64,000 nucleotides of DNA. Source: Rhodobacterales bacterium 32-67-9. Lineage in GTDB: Bacteria; Pseudomonadota; Alphaproteobacteria; Rhodobacterales; Rhodobacteraceae. Position numbers and translations under genes: made by a program. The stretch is taken from assembly GCA_002280515.1 (NCBI GenBank), contig NCEA01000005.1, forward strand, positions 41,047 through 105,046, written 5' to 3'. The notes below the pieces were generated by a model, which saw only the letters and a list, made by a program, of their open reading frames with translations, searched no databases and was not told where the DNA came from. Shown one piece after another: positions 53,870-63,232 of this stretch (within the stretch, counting starts at the first letter, position 1; every line of letters begins with the position of its first letter).

Positions 53870-53944
53870 ACAAGATGGGGCATTGCAAATATGATAATAA
53901 TATGTGGATCATGAAATATATTCTTCCATTTATCGGAATAATAC
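53870..53944. promoter_or_regulatory. AT-rich divergent promoter region
   Basis: A stretch rich in ATAT/AATA motifs between the CMD and LysR starts, far above the local AT content. LysR sites are usually T-N11-A within such regions; no single site is compelling. Confidence 0.4.
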
Positions 53945-54868
53945 ATGGATCGCCTGCAAGAGATCGAAGTCTTCGTCGCCGTCGCGGATGCGGGCAGCCT
54001 TGCCCGTGCGGCAGACCACCTGCGCCTGTCGCCGCCCTCGGTGACCCGTGCCGTCGCGGCCTTGGAAGACCGGCTGGGCGCACGGCTTTTCAACCGCACC
54101 ACCCGCAGGCTGGCGATGACAGAGGTTGGCCGCCGCTTCCATGAAAGCGCCCGGCGCATCCTCGCCGATCTGGAAGCCGCGCAGCAGGAGGCGGTCGGCG
54201 AGACCTCGGTGCCGCAGGGCCATTTGACCATCTCCGCCTCGGTGACATTCGGGCGATCCCTGCTGTCGCCGGTCGTCTGCCGGTTTCTCGACCTGAATCC
54301 GCGCGTCACCGCGTCCCTGCTGCTTCTCGACCGGGTCGCGAACCTCGTGGAAGAGGGCATCGACCTCGCCGTTCGGATCGGCCCGTTGCCGGATTCAAGC
54401 CTGATCGCGCGACGCCTCGGCAGCGTGCGCCGCATCCTGGTCACCGGTCCGGACTATCTGCGCCGGAACGGCACACCGGCAAATCTGGCCGAGCTGAAGG
54501 CCCACAGGATCATCGGATTTACCGGGCTGATGCCGCTGCGCGAATGGCGCCATCACGACGGGACGCGACAGGTCAGCACCCCGCTTGCCCCCTCGTTCGA
54601 GGTCAATGACGCGCTGGCGGCACTTCGGGCCGCCGAACTCGGTCACGGGATCGCGCCGGCCCTGTCCTACATGGTCCATGAGGAAATCGCGCAAGGCAGG
54701 CTGGTCGAGGTGCTCGCGGACGACAACCAGCCGGAGCTTCCGGTACATATCGTCTACCCGCATTCGCGACTATTGGCGCCGAAGGTCCGCGCTTTTGTCG
54801 ATTTCGCCACCCCGTCACTTGCCGCCGAGTTCGATCGCCTTTCGCGGCCGAAAGATCCCGGGCGCTGA
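53945..54868 (+). CDS. LysR-family transcriptional regulator
   Basis: 307 aa. N-terminal helix-turn-helix (FVAVADAGSLARAADHLRLSPPSVTRAVAALE) and the periplasmic-binding-protein-like effector domain (GHLTISASVTFGRSLL; GIDLAVRIGPLPDSSL). Divergent from the peroxidase-DUF1348-PNPOx genes, which it probably controls. Weak ribosome site. Confidence 0.93.
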   Translation: MDRLQEIEVFVAVADAGSLARAADHLRLSPPSVTRAVAALEDRLGARLFNRTTRRLAMTEVGRRFHESARRILADLEAAQQEAVGETSVPQGHLTISASVTFGRSLLSPVVCRFLDLNPRVTASLLLLDRVANLVEEGIDLAVRIGPLPDSSLIARRLGSVRRILVTGPDYLRRNGTPANLAELKAHRIIGFTGLMPLREWRHHDGTRQVSTPLAPSFEVNDALAALRAAELGHGIAPALSYMVHEEIAQGRLVEVLADDNQPELPVHIVYPHSRLLAPKVRAFVDFATPSLAAEFDRLSRPKDPGR

Positions 54869-54948
54869 CGATCCGGTGCGGATGCCCCGTCGGGATGGCG
54901 CCGCGCGAACGTGCGCTACATGCGTCCCGTCAGGCGCTTCCCCGCCGT

Positions 54949-55362
54949 TCAGAGCCCGCCGAGTTCGCAGATGACCTTCCACTCGGCCTCGGTCACTGGC
55001 TGAACCGACAGCCGCGTGTTTTTCACCAGCGCCATCTCGGCCAGCCGCGGCTCGGCCTTGGCCTCTTCCAGCGTCACCGGACGCGGCAGCGGTTTCTCCG
55101 CCTTGATATCCACGCAGTCCCAACGCGGATCGTCGGTGGTGCTGTCGGGGTGGCTGAGGGCAGAGACCTCCACAATGCCGACCACTTCCTTGCCGACATT
55201 CGAATGATAGAAGAACCCCAGGTCGCCGACCTGCATCGCCCGCATGTTGTTGCGCGCTTGATAGTTGCGCACCCCGGTCCACTCCTCGCCCGCCTCACCT
55301 TTCGCGACCTGCTGGTCCCAGCTCCAGGTGTCGGGTTCGGACTTGAAAAGCCAGTACGCCAT
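54949..55362 (-). CDS. EVE-domain protein
   Basis: 137 aa. MAYWLFKSEPDTWSWDQ, GVRNYQARNNMRAMQVGDLGFFYHS and a C-terminal LVKNTRLSVQPVTEAEW match the EVE (PUA-like) family, which binds modified bases in DNA or RNA. TGATG overlap with the YciI gene upstream. Function in bacteria not settled. Confidence 0.93.
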   Translation of the reverse strand: MAYWLFKSEPDTWSWDQQVAKGEAGEEWTGVRNYQARNNMRAMQVGDLGFFYHSNVGKEVVGIVEVSALSHPDSTTDDPRWDCVDIKAEKPLPRPVTLEEAKAEPRLAEMALVKNTRLSVQPVTEAEWKVICELGGL

Positions 55363-55631
55363 CAGCCGATCACCTTTTTCCATTCGGTGACGCTGACACT
55401 GTCGAAAAGCCCCGCCGCCTTGTAGGGATCGCCCGCCGCCCAGGCCTCTGCAGCCGCGAGGTTGTCCGCTTCCAACACGACCAGAGAGCCGCACATCTGG
55501 CCATCCTCAAGGAAGGGTCCGGCCATCTTAACGATCCCGGTCTTCTCGATATAGGCGAGATGGGCCGCGCGGGTGTCGAGCCTTGATTGAAGATGTCCGG
55601 GCTTGTCCCGGCAGATAACGGCAAAAAGCAT
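55362..55631 (-). CDS. YciI-family protein
   Basis: 89 aa. MLFAVICRDKPGHLQSRLDTR, then HLAYIEKTG and LVVLEADNLAAAEAWAAGDPY; the His-Asp pair of the YCII fold is present. Follows gpsA by three bases; overlaps the EVE gene. Confidence 0.9.
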   Translation of the reverse strand: MLFAVICRDKPGHLQSRLDTRAAHLAYIEKTGIVKMAGPFLEDGQMCGSLVVLEADNLAAAEAWAAGDPYKAAGLFDSVSVTEWKKVIG

Positions 55632-55634
55632 GGT

Positions 55635-56600
55635 TCACTCCTTCTTGAGCGGGCGGGCGAGGAGCGCGGTGATCGCCTCCTCGACGGTGATCTTCCGGTC
55701 GACCAGCAGGGCGACCATGTCGGCGATGGGCATGTCTATTCCGTGCTTTCTGGCCAGAACAGACACGGCTTTCGCGGTTGCGCTACCCTCCACGGTCACG
55801 GCGGGATCGAAGGCCTCGCCGGCGCCGAGCGCATGGCCATAGCGGAAATTCCGCGACTGCGACGAGGTGCAGGTGAGGACGAGGTCGCCAAGCCCCGACA
55901 GCCCCGCCAGCGTTTCGGCCCGTGCGCCGAGCGCATGGGCCAGCCGGTTCATCTCGGCGAAGCCACGGGTCATCAGCGCCGCGCGCGCGCTGTCGCCAAG
56001 CTGCGCGCCGATGACCACGCCGGCGGCGATGGCGATGACGTTCTTCAACGCGCCGCCCAGTTCCGCGCCCACGGTATCCGTGGTCCGGTAAAGACGCAGC
56101 GCCGGGGTGGAAAGGGCATCCTGCAAGACCTTGCCCTGCGCGTCTTCGGCACAGGCCAGCGTCAGCGCCGTGGGCAGGCCCCGCGCTATGTCGCCGGCAA
56201 AGCTCGGTCCCGTCAGAACGGCGGCAGTTGACTGCGGGCAGGCCCCGGCGATGATCGCCGTCGGACCGCGCCCGGTGGCAAGGTCGATCCCCTTGGCGCA
56301 GGCGACGAGCGCCCGGCCATCAAGGGTCGCGCAATGGGTCGCCAGGAACCCCGCCATCTGCTGCATCGGCATCGCCAGAAGCTGGATCGGCGCGGCGCTG
56401 AAATCGCCGATATTGGCTGAAACAGACACGGATTCGGGAAGTTCGACACCGGGAAGCCGGCGGGAGTTCGCGCCGTCCCTGCGCATCGCGGCCGCATGTC
56501 CTGCGTCGCGGGCCCAGAGCCCGACCTCGGCACCATTCCTCGCCAGCGTAACCGCCAGGGCGGTACCGAACGCTCCGGCGCCGAGGATTGCGACCTTCAT
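55635..56600 (-). CDS. gpsA: NAD(P)-dependent glycerol-3-phosphate dehydrogenase
   Basis: 321 aa. NAD motif [19 protein letters not shown], catalytic Lys in [18 protein letters not shown] and the C-terminal [20 protein letters not shown]. Makes glycerol-3-phosphate for phospholipids. ATGA overlap with tsaD. Part of tsaD-gpsA-yciI-EVE. Confidence 0.96.
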   Translation of the reverse strand: MKVAILGAGAFGTALAVTLARNGAEVGLWARDAGHAAAMRRDGANSRRLPGVELPESVSVSANIGDFSAAPIQLLAMPMQQMAGFLATHCATLDGRALVACAKGIDLATGRGPTAIIAGACPQSTAAVLTGPSFAGDIARGLPTALTLACAEDAQGKVLQDALSTPALRLYRTTDTVGAELGGALKNVIAIAAGVVIGAQLGDSARAALMTRGFAEMNRLAHALGARAETLAGLSGLGDLVLTCTSSQSRNFRYGHALGAGEAFDPAVTVEGSATAKAVSVLARKHGIDMPIADMVALLVDRKITVEEAITALLARPLKKE

Positions 56601-57691
56601 GCCTTTGCCCCCTTTTTTCCCGACCCGACGAGTGCCGGTTGCGACAGGTCGAGCGGCCAGCGCGGCCGTGCGGCCAGATCAGGCCCATCGAATAGCCCAA
56701 GCCGGAACCGCTCGATCCCCGCCCATGCGATCATCGCCGCATTGTCGGTGCAGAGCGCGAGCGGCGGGGCCACGAAGCGCAGGCAGGTCGCATGGCAGAC
56801 CTGCTCCAGCGCGGCGCGAATCGTTGCGTTCGCGGCGACTCCTCCCGCGACCGCTAAAACGGGTTCCGCCGGCGCGTCACTCAGGTAGTCGGCAATCGCC
56901 CGCCGCGCCTTTTCGGCCAATACGTCTGCCACGGCGGCCTGGAAGCCGGCGCAAAGATCAGCGCGGTCCTGGACGGTCAGCCCGCCCTTTTCGTCGACAA
57001 GCTGGTCGCGGACGCGCAGGAGCGCGGTCTTCAGCCCGGAGAACGACATGTCGGAACCGGGCCGGTCGAGGAGCGGGCGCGGAAAGCGGAACCGTTTCGG
57101 GTCGCCGTCGCGGGCGGCGACCTCGACCATCGGCCCGCCGGGCTGCGGCAGACCGAGAAGCTTCGCGGTCTTGTCGAAGGCCTCGCCCGGGGCGTCGTCG
57201 ATGGTGCCGCCAAGGCGGGTGAACCGGTCGGGCGCGCGGGCGATCAGGAACTGGCAATGTCCGCCGGACACCAGCAGCATCAGATAGGGAAAGCTGAGCG
57301 CGTCCGTCAGCCGCGGCGTCAGCGCATGGCCGGCAAGGTGATTGACGCCGATCAGTGGCAGCCCGGTCGCGGCCGACAACCCCTTGGCGCACATCACACC
57401 GGCGAGCACCCCGCCGATCAGCCCCGGCCCGGCGGTCACCGCAATGCCGTCGATATCCCCGAGCCCGAGCCCCGCTTGCTCCAGCGCCGCCTCGACGCAC
57501 AGGTCGATCTTCTCGACATGGGCGCGCGCGGCAATCTCCGGCACCACGCCGCCGAAGGCCGCATGAAGCTCGGTCTGGCCGGCAACCACGGACGACAGGA
57601 TCGTGCCCCGCCCGTCCGACAGGCGGACAACGGCGGCGGCGGTATCGTCGCAACTGCTTTCCAGACCAAGGAGGGTGATCGTCTCGTTCAT
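56597..57691 (-). CDS. tsaD: tRNA threonylcarbamoyladenosine biosynthesis protein TsaD
   Basis: 364 aa. [14 protein letters not shown] at the N-terminus, metal ligands in NHLAGHALT, and SGGHCQFLI and [15 protein letters not shown] are Kae1/TsaD signatures. With TsaB/TsaE it forms t6A37 in tRNAs reading ANN codons, including those for Thr. ATG at 57691; the open frame further upstream overlaps hemD. Confidence 0.97.
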   Translation of the reverse strand: MNETITLLGLESSCDDTAAAVVRLSDGRGTILSSVVAGQTELHAAFGGVVPEIAARAHVEKIDLCVEAALEQAGLGLGDIDGIAVTAGPGLIGGVLAGVMCAKGLSAATGLPLIGVNHLAGHALTPRLTDALSFPYLMLLVSGGHCQFLIARAPDRFTRLGGTIDDAPGEAFDKTAKLLGLPQPGGPMVEVAARDGDPKRFRFPRPLLDRPGSDMSFSGLKTALLRVRDQLVDEKGGLTVQDRADLCAGFQAAVADVLAEKARRAIADYLSDAPAEPVLAVAGGVAANATIRAALEQVCHATCLRFVAPPLALCTDNAAMIAWAGIERFRLGLFDGPDLAARPRWPLDLSQPALVGSGKKGAKA

Positions 57692-57764
57692 GTCCCGGCC
57701 GATTGCGCAAGGGTTCCCCGGCAGGTAACACCGGGGACGACGCCAGACAATCCCGAGGGCCCCC

Positions 57765-58487
57765 GTGGACAGCATCCGCCCGACCCTGCTCCTGACCCGG
57801 CCAGAGGCGCCATCGCGGCGCTTCGCCGCCGCGTTCCGCGAGCGGTTCGGGGCGGACTGGCCCGTTGTGATCTCTCCTTTGACGAAAATCGTGAATCTTT
57901 CCCCCCAACTTCCCGAGGGAGACTGGCCCGACGTGATCTTCACCTCCGAGAACGCGGTTCAGGCGTTCAGAAAGCTCAGGCCCGACCACCGCGCGACGGC
58001 GTGGTGCGTCGGCGGCCGTACGGCGAAGGCCGCGGAGGCGGCGGGGTTCCGGGCGCGCACCGGGCCGGGCGATGTCGCTGGTCTTTGCGAGGCGATCGTC
58101 GCGGCGGGAACGGTCACGCGGCTGCTATATCCGCGCCCCGTCCATGCCGCCGGAAACGTCGAAGGTGCCATGTATTCAGCCGGAATAGAGACGAAATCCG
58201 TTCTCGTCTACGATCAAGTGTCCCGTCCGCCGACGGCCGCCGCACACCTGCTCATGGCAGGTGCGGCGCCGGTTCTCCTGCCGCTCTTCTCGCCCAGGTC
58301 GGCGGCGCTCGCGGCGGCGGCATTCACGTCGGCGACCGCCCCGGTCTGGATCGCCGCGATCAGCGGTGCGACCGCTGATGCCGGCGCCCCGCTGACCGCA
58401 CCGCACTGCATCATCGCCACGCGCCCCGACGCCGAGGGGATGCTTGATGCCCTCGGTGGCCTTATTGACGCAGCGAAGATGGGTTGA
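57765..58487 (+). CDS. hemD: Uroporphyrinogen-III synthase
   Basis: 240 aa. [16 protein letters not shown] and [16 protein letters not shown] are HemD landmarks, as is [13 protein letters not shown]. Closes and inverts ring D of the linear tetrapyrrole in haem/bacteriochlorophyll synthesis. GTG start at 57765 with GAGGG upstream. Divergent from tsaD; hemC is not adjacent. Confidence 0.92.
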   Translation: MDSIRPTLLLTRPEAPSRRFAAAFRERFGADWPVVISPLTKIVNLSPQLPEGDWPDVIFTSENAVQAFRKLRPDHRATAWCVGGRTAKAAEAAGFRARTGPGDVAGLCEAIVAAGTVTRLLYPRPVHAAGNVEGAMYSAGIETKSVLVYDQVSRPPTAAAHLLMAGAAPVLLPLFSPRSAALAAAAFTSATAPVWIAAISGATADAGAPLTAPHCIIATRPDAEGMLDALGGLIDAAKMG

Positions 58488-58563
58488 GGGATAAGGCGGC
58501 TGGGCCTAGATTGACCGAAAGCGCGGTGCCCGGACGGTATCGGAGCCTGTCGCGAAGGAGAGT

Positions 58564-59886
58564 ATGCCGGTGGCAAGAGTGAAGAAAGACAAGTCGGAAG
58601 GCAGCGAAGCGCCCGTTGCCGCCGAACCTTCCGAATCCTTCGAGCCCACCGAAACCCAAGCCAGTGACGCCACCTCCGCCGAACCGGATCCGCCCCCGGC
58701 AGAGGCGCCATCCGAAAGCGGCGACCCCGTCGAAGAGGCCGTCGTCCTGGATGAGCCGGCGGCGACCGCACCCGCAGAGCACGCAGAAGTCCTGCCACCG
58801 CCACCGCCTGAACCCAGCGCGCCGCGCCGCAAGGGTGGTTTTTTCCCGATGGTTCTCGGCGGCGCCGTCGCCGCCGGCCTCGGCTTCGTCGCCGCCGCTT
58901 ACGTTCTTCCCCAGGTCTGGACCCCGAAACAGCCGGCTGCCGAAATCGCCGCCCTCCGCGACGAGATGGCTGCGCAAGCGACTCGGCTTTCCGGCCTTGA
59001 TTCCGATCTTGGCAGGGTGAAGGCCGATACGACCGCGCAAGATGCCGTCGCGGGACAAGTGACACTGGTTGAAAAGCTGACCGGCGAACTCGACACCCTC
59101 CGCCAGACCGTGACGGCGCTCGACGGCCAGTTGCAGGATCTGGCCGGGCGGTTCGATGGGCTCGACACGCGCCTGGCCGGGGTCGAGAAGCGCCCCGTCG
59201 ATGGTGGCGCGGCTTCCGCCACCGCGCTTGCGGCATTCGGGCGCGAGATGGCCGACCTCCGGGCCGAGATCGACACCCAGCGCAAGGCGGCTGCCCAGGC
59301 GCAACAGGATATAGCCGCCACAGCCTCCGCCGCGACCGAGAAGATCGGTGCGGCGGAAGCCGAGGCAAGCCGCCTTCGCGACGAAGCAGAGGCAGTGGCG
59401 AAGCGCGGCGCCGCCCGCGCGGCCCTCAGCCGCATTCAGGCGGCGCTGGAATCCGGCAGCGCGCTGGAAAGCGCCCTCGGCGATCTGGCCGCTTCCGGCG
59501 TTGATGTTCCCGCCGCACTTGCCGAACAGGCTCAGGGTGTGCCGAGCATCGGCGCCCTGCGCGCCGCCTTCCCGCCCGCGGCGCGAGAGGCTCTGGCGAT
59601 TTCGCTGAAGGAGACGGCCGGGGGCGGCACCTGGAGCCGGGTCACGGCCTTCCTGCGCAGCCAGTCAGGAGCGCGCTCCCTCAGCCCGCGTGCCGGCGAG
59701 GATCCCGACGCGATCCTGTCGCGGGCCGAAGCGGCCTTGACCGCGGGCGCACTGGCCACGGCCATCGAGGAAATCGCGCATTTGCCGCCGGAAGGTCAGG
59801 CCCGGATGGCCGAATGGGTCGACATGGCGAAGCGACGGATCGCCGCCATCGACGCCGCGGCCGCGCTTGCGAAGGAACTTCAGTGA
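58564..59886 (+). CDS. mic60: Mic60/mitofilin-family inner-membrane protein
   Basis: 440 aa. N-terminal Pro/Glu/Ala-rich cytoplasmic part (1-about 90), one membrane helix (FPMVLGGAVAAGLGFVAAAYV, about 95-115), then a periplasmic coiled coil (about 125-300) and a C-terminal mitofilin-like domain. Alphaproteobacterial Mic60, homologue of the mitochondrial crista-junction protein, shapes inner-membrane folds. Position hemD-mic60-hemY is conserved in the class. AAGGAGAGT precedes the ATG. Confidence 0.9.
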   Translation: MPVARVKKDKSEGSEAPVAAEPSESFEPTETQASDATSAEPDPPPAEAPSESGDPVEEAVVLDEPAATAPAEHAEVLPPPPPEPSAPRRKGGFFPMVLGGAVAAGLGFVAAAYVLPQVWTPKQPAAEIAALRDEMAAQATRLSGLDSDLGRVKADTTAQDAVAGQVTLVEKLTGELDTLRQTVTALDGQLQDLAGRFDGLDTRLAGVEKRPVDGGAASATALAAFGREMADLRAEIDTQRKAAAQAQQDIAATASAATEKIGAAEAEASRLRDEAEAVAKRGAARAALSRIQAALESGSALESALGDLAASGVDVPAALAEQAQGVPSIGALRAAFPPAAREALAISLKETAGGGTWSRVTAFLRSQSGARSLSPRAGEDPDAILSRAEAALTAGALATAIEEIAHLPPEGQARMAEWVDMAKRRIAAIDAAAALAKELQ

Positions 59887-59893
59887 GGAAATC

Positions 59894-61375
59894 ATGATCT
59901 GGTCCTTCGTCAAAATCGTCCTGTTCGTTGCTGTCGTCGCCGGGCTGACGCTGGGTGCCGGTTACCTCGCCGAGACCGGCAGCGGCGTCCGTATCGCGCT
60001 CGCCAACATGGAATTCACCCTCGGCCCGGTGCAGATGGTGATCGCGGTCCTCGTCGCGATCCTTGCGCTCTGGCTCCTGCTCAAGATCGTCGGGCTGATC
60101 GTCGCGGCCTTGCGGTTCGTGAACGGGGACGAGACCGCGCTCAGCCGCTATTTCGACCGCAACCGTGAACGCAGGGGCTTTCAGGCGCTGGCCGATGGGC
60201 TGATGGCGATCGCATCTGGCGAAGGCCGTGTGGCACTATCGCAGGCGGCGAAGGCCGAGAAATATCTCGGCCGGCCGGAACTGACGAACCTGATCGCGGC
60301 GCAGGCGGCCGAACTTGCCGGCGACACCAAGCGTGCGACCGAAGTCTACAAGCGCCTGCTGGCAGACGACCGCACCCGCTTCGTCGGCGTGCGCGGGCTG
60401 ATGAAACAGAAGCTTGCCGAAGGCGACACGGAAACCGCGATGAAGCTCGCCGAAAAGGCGTTCTCGCTGAAGCCGAAGCATCAGGGCGTTCAGGACACGC
60501 TGTTGCAGCTTCAGGCCGAGAAGGGCGACTGGAAGGGCGCGCGGAACGTTCTGGGCGCGAAGCTGAAACAGGGTCTCTTGCCGCGCGATGTCTTCAAGCG
60601 TCGCGACGCCGTGCTGGCCCTACAGGAGGCGAAGGAGGTCTTTTCCGACGATGCCCCCATCGAGGCACGCGAAGCGGCCATCACCGCGAACCGCCTGTCG
60701 CCCGACCTGATCCCCGCCGCAGTTCTCGCGGCGCGTGGCTACGTGCAGTCGGGAAAGCCGAAATATGCTGCCCGCGTCCTGAAGAAGGCGTGGGAAGCGC
60801 AGCCGCATCCCGACCTCGCCGCTGCCTTCGCCGCCATCGCCCCGGACGAATCGCCCGCCGCGCGGCTGAAGCGGTTCGAAACTCTGCTTTCCGCCAATCC
60901 GGGCCACGAGGAAGCGAAACTGCTCCGTGCCGAGTTGCAGATCGGGGCCGAAGATTTCCCGGCCGCGCGCCGCGCGCTTGGCGATCTGGCCGAAACCCAT
61001 CCGACCTCGCGCAGCCTGACGGTGATGGCGGCCATCGCGCGGGGCGAGGGGGCGGACGATGCCGTCGTCAGGGGCTGGCTGACGCGCGCCCTGACCGCCA
61101 GCCGCGGCCCGCAGTGGATGTGCGAGAAGTGTCACAACGTCCAGTCCGACTGGGCGCCGACCTGCGACAATTGCGGCGGCTTCGACACGCTCGCCTGGCG
61201 CGAACCGCCGCACAGCGCGACACCGATGCCGAACGGCGCCGACATGTTGCCGCTGATCGTCGGCAGCGCCGCCGAGCCAGCAGAGGACGCCGCGCTCGGC
61301 CTGCCGACAAACACGACGGGGGACGAGCCGGAAGAGGCGATCATCCTCGACGAGGAAGTCGGCCAGCGCAGTTGA
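59894..61375 (+). CDS. hemY: HemY-like TPR membrane protein with zinc ribbon
   Basis: 493 aa. Two N-terminal hydrophobic segments (IVLFVAVVAGLTLGAGYLA; VIAVLVAILALWLLLKIVG), then a helical TPR-type repeat region typical of HemY_N proteins. Near the C-terminus CEKC and CDNC, 13 residues apart, form a zinc ribbon like that of LapB. ATG at 59894 follows GAGGAAATC. Linked by context to haem synthesis and envelope function; no enzyme activity is known. Confidence 0.9.
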   Translation: MIWSFVKIVLFVAVVAGLTLGAGYLAETGSGVRIALANMEFTLGPVQMVIAVLVAILALWLLLKIVGLIVAALRFVNGDETALSRYFDRNRERRGFQALADGLMAIASGEGRVALSQAAKAEKYLGRPELTNLIAAQAAELAGDTKRATEVYKRLLADDRTRFVGVRGLMKQKLAEGDTETAMKLAEKAFSLKPKHQGVQDTLLQLQAEKGDWKGARNVLGAKLKQGLLPRDVFKRRDAVLALQEAKEVFSDDAPIEAREAAITANRLSPDLIPAAVLAARGYVQSGKPKYAARVLKKAWEAQPHPDLAAAFAAIAPDESPAARLKRFETLLSANPGHEEAKLLRAELQIGAEDFPAARRALGDLAETHPTSRSLTVMAAIARGEGADDAVVRGWLTRALTASRGPQWMCEKCHNVQSDWAPTCDNCGGFDTLAWREPPHSATPMPNGADMLPLIVGSAAEPAEDAALGLPTNTTGDEPEEAIILDEEVGQRS

Positions 61376-61458
61376 ATTTGGGGCTACACACCTGCGCGAG
61401 TTGATGCTATCAGCCCGCCAGTCGACTGCGGTACCCCGCAGGGAACGCATTGGAATGT

Positions 61459-61497
61459 GCCGGTGTAGCTCAGCTGGTAGAGCAGGTCATTCGTAAT
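61459..61497 (+). pseudogene. 5' half of a disrupted tRNA-Thr(CGT) gene
   Basis: Acceptor strand GCCGGTG, D-arm TAGCTCAGCTGGTAGAGCA and anticodon loop TTCGTAA (anticodon CGT) are canonical; the gene then stops matching. No T-arm with TTCGA and no CACCGGC-CCA 3' end follow. The break falls in the anticodon stem-loop, a known integration site class for tyrosine recombinases. Confidence 0.8.
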
Positions 61498-61525
61498 GTG
61501 AAAAACCCACCAACATGCGGTGGTA

Positions 61526-61590
61526 TTTGACCGGCATTACCTAACAAAATCAGGCGCTTGACCAATTTCCGGTTGGGTTTGACCGGTGTT
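61526..61590. repeat. Direct repeats TTTGACCGGNNTT, possible integrase arm sites
   Basis: TTTGACCGGCATT (61526-61538) and TTTGACCGGTGTT (61578-61590) differ at two positions and lie between the broken tRNA and the integrase fragment. A CCACC / GGTGG hairpin (61507-61523) precedes them. Confidence 0.5.
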
Positions 61591-61640
61591 GGAACGTATC
61601 GTGAACCTTGCAAAAATCATCGGTTTGCAAGGACACGAGA

Positions 61641-61847
61641 ATGCCCAAGATCAAGTTCACGGACACCGCCGTTGAGAAGCAGTGCATCGCGCACGACGGC
61701 AAAACGACCTGGTACTCGGACACGGAAACGAGGGGCTTGCAGCTCTGCGCAACGGCCGGGGGTGCGAAGACCTGGTATCTCAACAAGTGGGACCCGACGG
61801 CTAAGAAGGTCCGGCGCGTGAAGCTCGGGCAGTTCGCGACGAAAGGC
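61641..61847 (+). pseudogene. N-terminal fragment of a tyrosine integrase
   Basis: ATG at 61641 opens with MPKIKFTDTAVEKQ, then TRGLQLCATAGGAKTWYLN and VKLGQFATKG: the arm-binding (DUF4102-like) domain of P4-type integrases. After about 69 residues the frame enters unrelated sequence, so the catalytic domain is gone. Confidence 0.8.
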
Positions 61848-61944
61848 CACCGGCAATCCGGTTCTTGGCGTGCAGCTTCAAGCCGATGTGGTCCAGCAGA
61901 GCAGCCAGTTCCTCGGGCGACGCGAAATCCGCTTCCGCCTTCAT
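61848..61944 (-). pseudogene. Truncated small gene coupled to the resolvase
   Basis: ATG at 61944 overlaps the resolvase stop (ATGA). It reads KAEADFASPEELAALLDHI and GLKLHAKNRIAGG, then crosses at about 61847 into the antisense of the integrase fragment and soon stops. No family recognised. Confidence 0.5.
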
Positions 61945-62525
61945 GATGCCCTCTGGCCCCGCTCAGCGCCCTCGTGAGCCTGAAGTACCCGATAGACGGA
62001 TGCGCGGCCAAGCCCCAGCTTTCGAGCGATCTCCGTCGCTCCTGTGCCCTCTCCATGCAGCGCAAGCACCTCCTTGGCCTTCGCCCTCGCAGTCGGTTTT
62101 CTCCACCGATACTTACCCGCAGCCTTGGCTTTGGCGATCCCCTCACGCTGCCGTTCAAGCATAATCTCCCGCTCGAACTCAGCGATCCCGCCAAGCACGG
62201 TCAGCATCAGCTTCCCGGTAGGCGTGCCTGTGTCGATCCCCATCGCAAGGATGCGCAGGCTCGCGCCCTTGACGGCCAGCCGGTCGAGTATTTCCAGCAG
62301 GTGCGAAACGGAGCGGGCGAGGCGATCCAGCCGTGTGACGATCAGCGTGTCGCCCTCTCGCACATAGTCCAGGGCTTCGGTCAATCGTCCCCGCGCGGCG
62401 ACATCCACAGAGGACACCTGCTCCAGGAACACCTTCTCGCAACCGACCTTCGCAAGTTCCTCAAGCTGGGCCACCAAACCCGCCTTCTGGTCAAGCGTCG
62501 AAGTTCTTGCATATCCGATGAGCAT
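61941..62525 (-). CDS. Tn3-family serine resolvase
   Basis: 194 aa. Catalytic Ser9 in YARTSTLDQ, LIVTRLDRLARS and GGIAEFEREIMLERQREG are resolvase landmarks; C-terminal helix-turn-helix (TGATEIARKLGLGRASVYRVL). Complete and apparently intact. No Tn3 transposase is seen in the window, so this is either a remnant or part of another element. A res-like site lies directly upstream. Confidence 0.93.
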   Translation of the reverse strand: MLIGYARTSTLDQKAGLVAQLEELAKVGCEKVFLEQVSSVDVAARGRLTEALDYVREGDTLIVTRLDRLARSVSHLLEILDRLAVKGASLRILAMGIDTGTPTGKLMLTVLGGIAEFEREIMLERQREGIAKAKAAGKYRWRKPTARAKAKEVLALHGEGTGATEIARKLGLGRASVYRVLQAHEGAERGQRAS

Positions 62526-62537
62526 GAGGGCCTTCCT

Positions 62538-62632
62538 GTCTCATTAGGTTCTAAGAGATTAGGAGGCAGAATGTCTCAAAAGTCAATTGCCATTTTATTG
62601 AGACTGGCTTGGGGCGCTCCGGCGCTGTCTCA
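62538..62632. promoter_or_regulatory. Candidate res site: four GTCTCA elements
   Basis: GTCTCA at 62538, 62573 and 62627 and its complement TGAGAC at 62599. The middle pair forms GTCTCAA / TTGAGAC around 18 bases, the size of a resolvase dimer site. Lies just upstream of the resolvase start, where res is found in Tn3 elements. Confidence 0.5.
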
Positions 62633-62697
62633 CAGGGGCAAGCCCTAGTGGGCGACAAAAGTTGAGTAACAACCAACGCCCCGGTCGTTCGCGCCGA

Positions 62698-63060
62698 ATT
62701 CCCCTGTTCGAGGTCCCACAGATAGTGGATGTTTCCGTTGCTGAGGATCACGAAGCGGGCGTTCTGCGATCGAGCATATTTCCGAGCCTACTCTTTCGCC
62801 GAAAGCGGGTTCTTGTCCTCGGACTTGGCCTCCAAGACGATCAATGGCTTCCCGCGCCCATCCAGTAGTAAGAAATCTACGAAGCCTTTGGCGGCCTTCT
62901 CAAGGTTGTCCCCAAGGGAGTGCAGCCGCTCCGGTGTCAGCTTCACGTTCGGTTCAAGGACGATGTTCGCTGGCCCAGCGGCCTCATCGAAAAAACGCCA
63001 CCTGGCTTGTTCGAGCAGCCGGTTGATCTTGATCCGGGCTGTCGCCTCTTTCTGAACCAA
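62698..63060 (-). pseudogene. Fragment of type I restriction enzyme HsdR
   Basis: ARIKINRLLEQARWRFFDE, NIVLEPNVKLTPERL and PLIVLEAKSEDKNPLSAKE are the HsdR N-terminal nuclease domain with its catalytic D-E-K. A TAG at 62788-62790 stands where a Gln codon is expected; the frame then continues ARKYARSQNARF and HYLWDLEQGN before losing similarity at about 62698. So it has a stop and a 3' truncation. Confidence 0.75.
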
Positions 63061-63232
63061 AACAATGTCTCCGACTGAACCTATCCTCCTTATGTCGGAT
63101 GGAGGTCCGCCTACAAAGCGCAAAGTGGTTGATACATAGGGCCTGAGCACCGCCTTGGGTGGATATCAGGGTGGATTGATTGAGGCAAAATGGCCGCAAG
63201 ACACAGAAGAGTAAAAATAAAATGTGAAAATG

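Noticed and set aside
61459-61536. Complete but unusual tRNA, since ACCGGC at 61530-61535 pairs with GCCGGT at 61459-61464
   Set aside because: There is no T-loop TTCNA, the anticodon stem does not pair, the discriminator/CCA is absent, and ACCGG belongs to a direct repeat found again at 61578.
61485-61540. Group I intron in the tRNA anticodon loop
   Set aside because: No 3' half of the tRNA occurs within reach and no intron core elements were seen.
62551-62751. 66-aa minus-strand gene
   Set aside because: Its first part is the read-through of the hsdR fragment after the TAG; the remainder has no family features and covers the res-like site.
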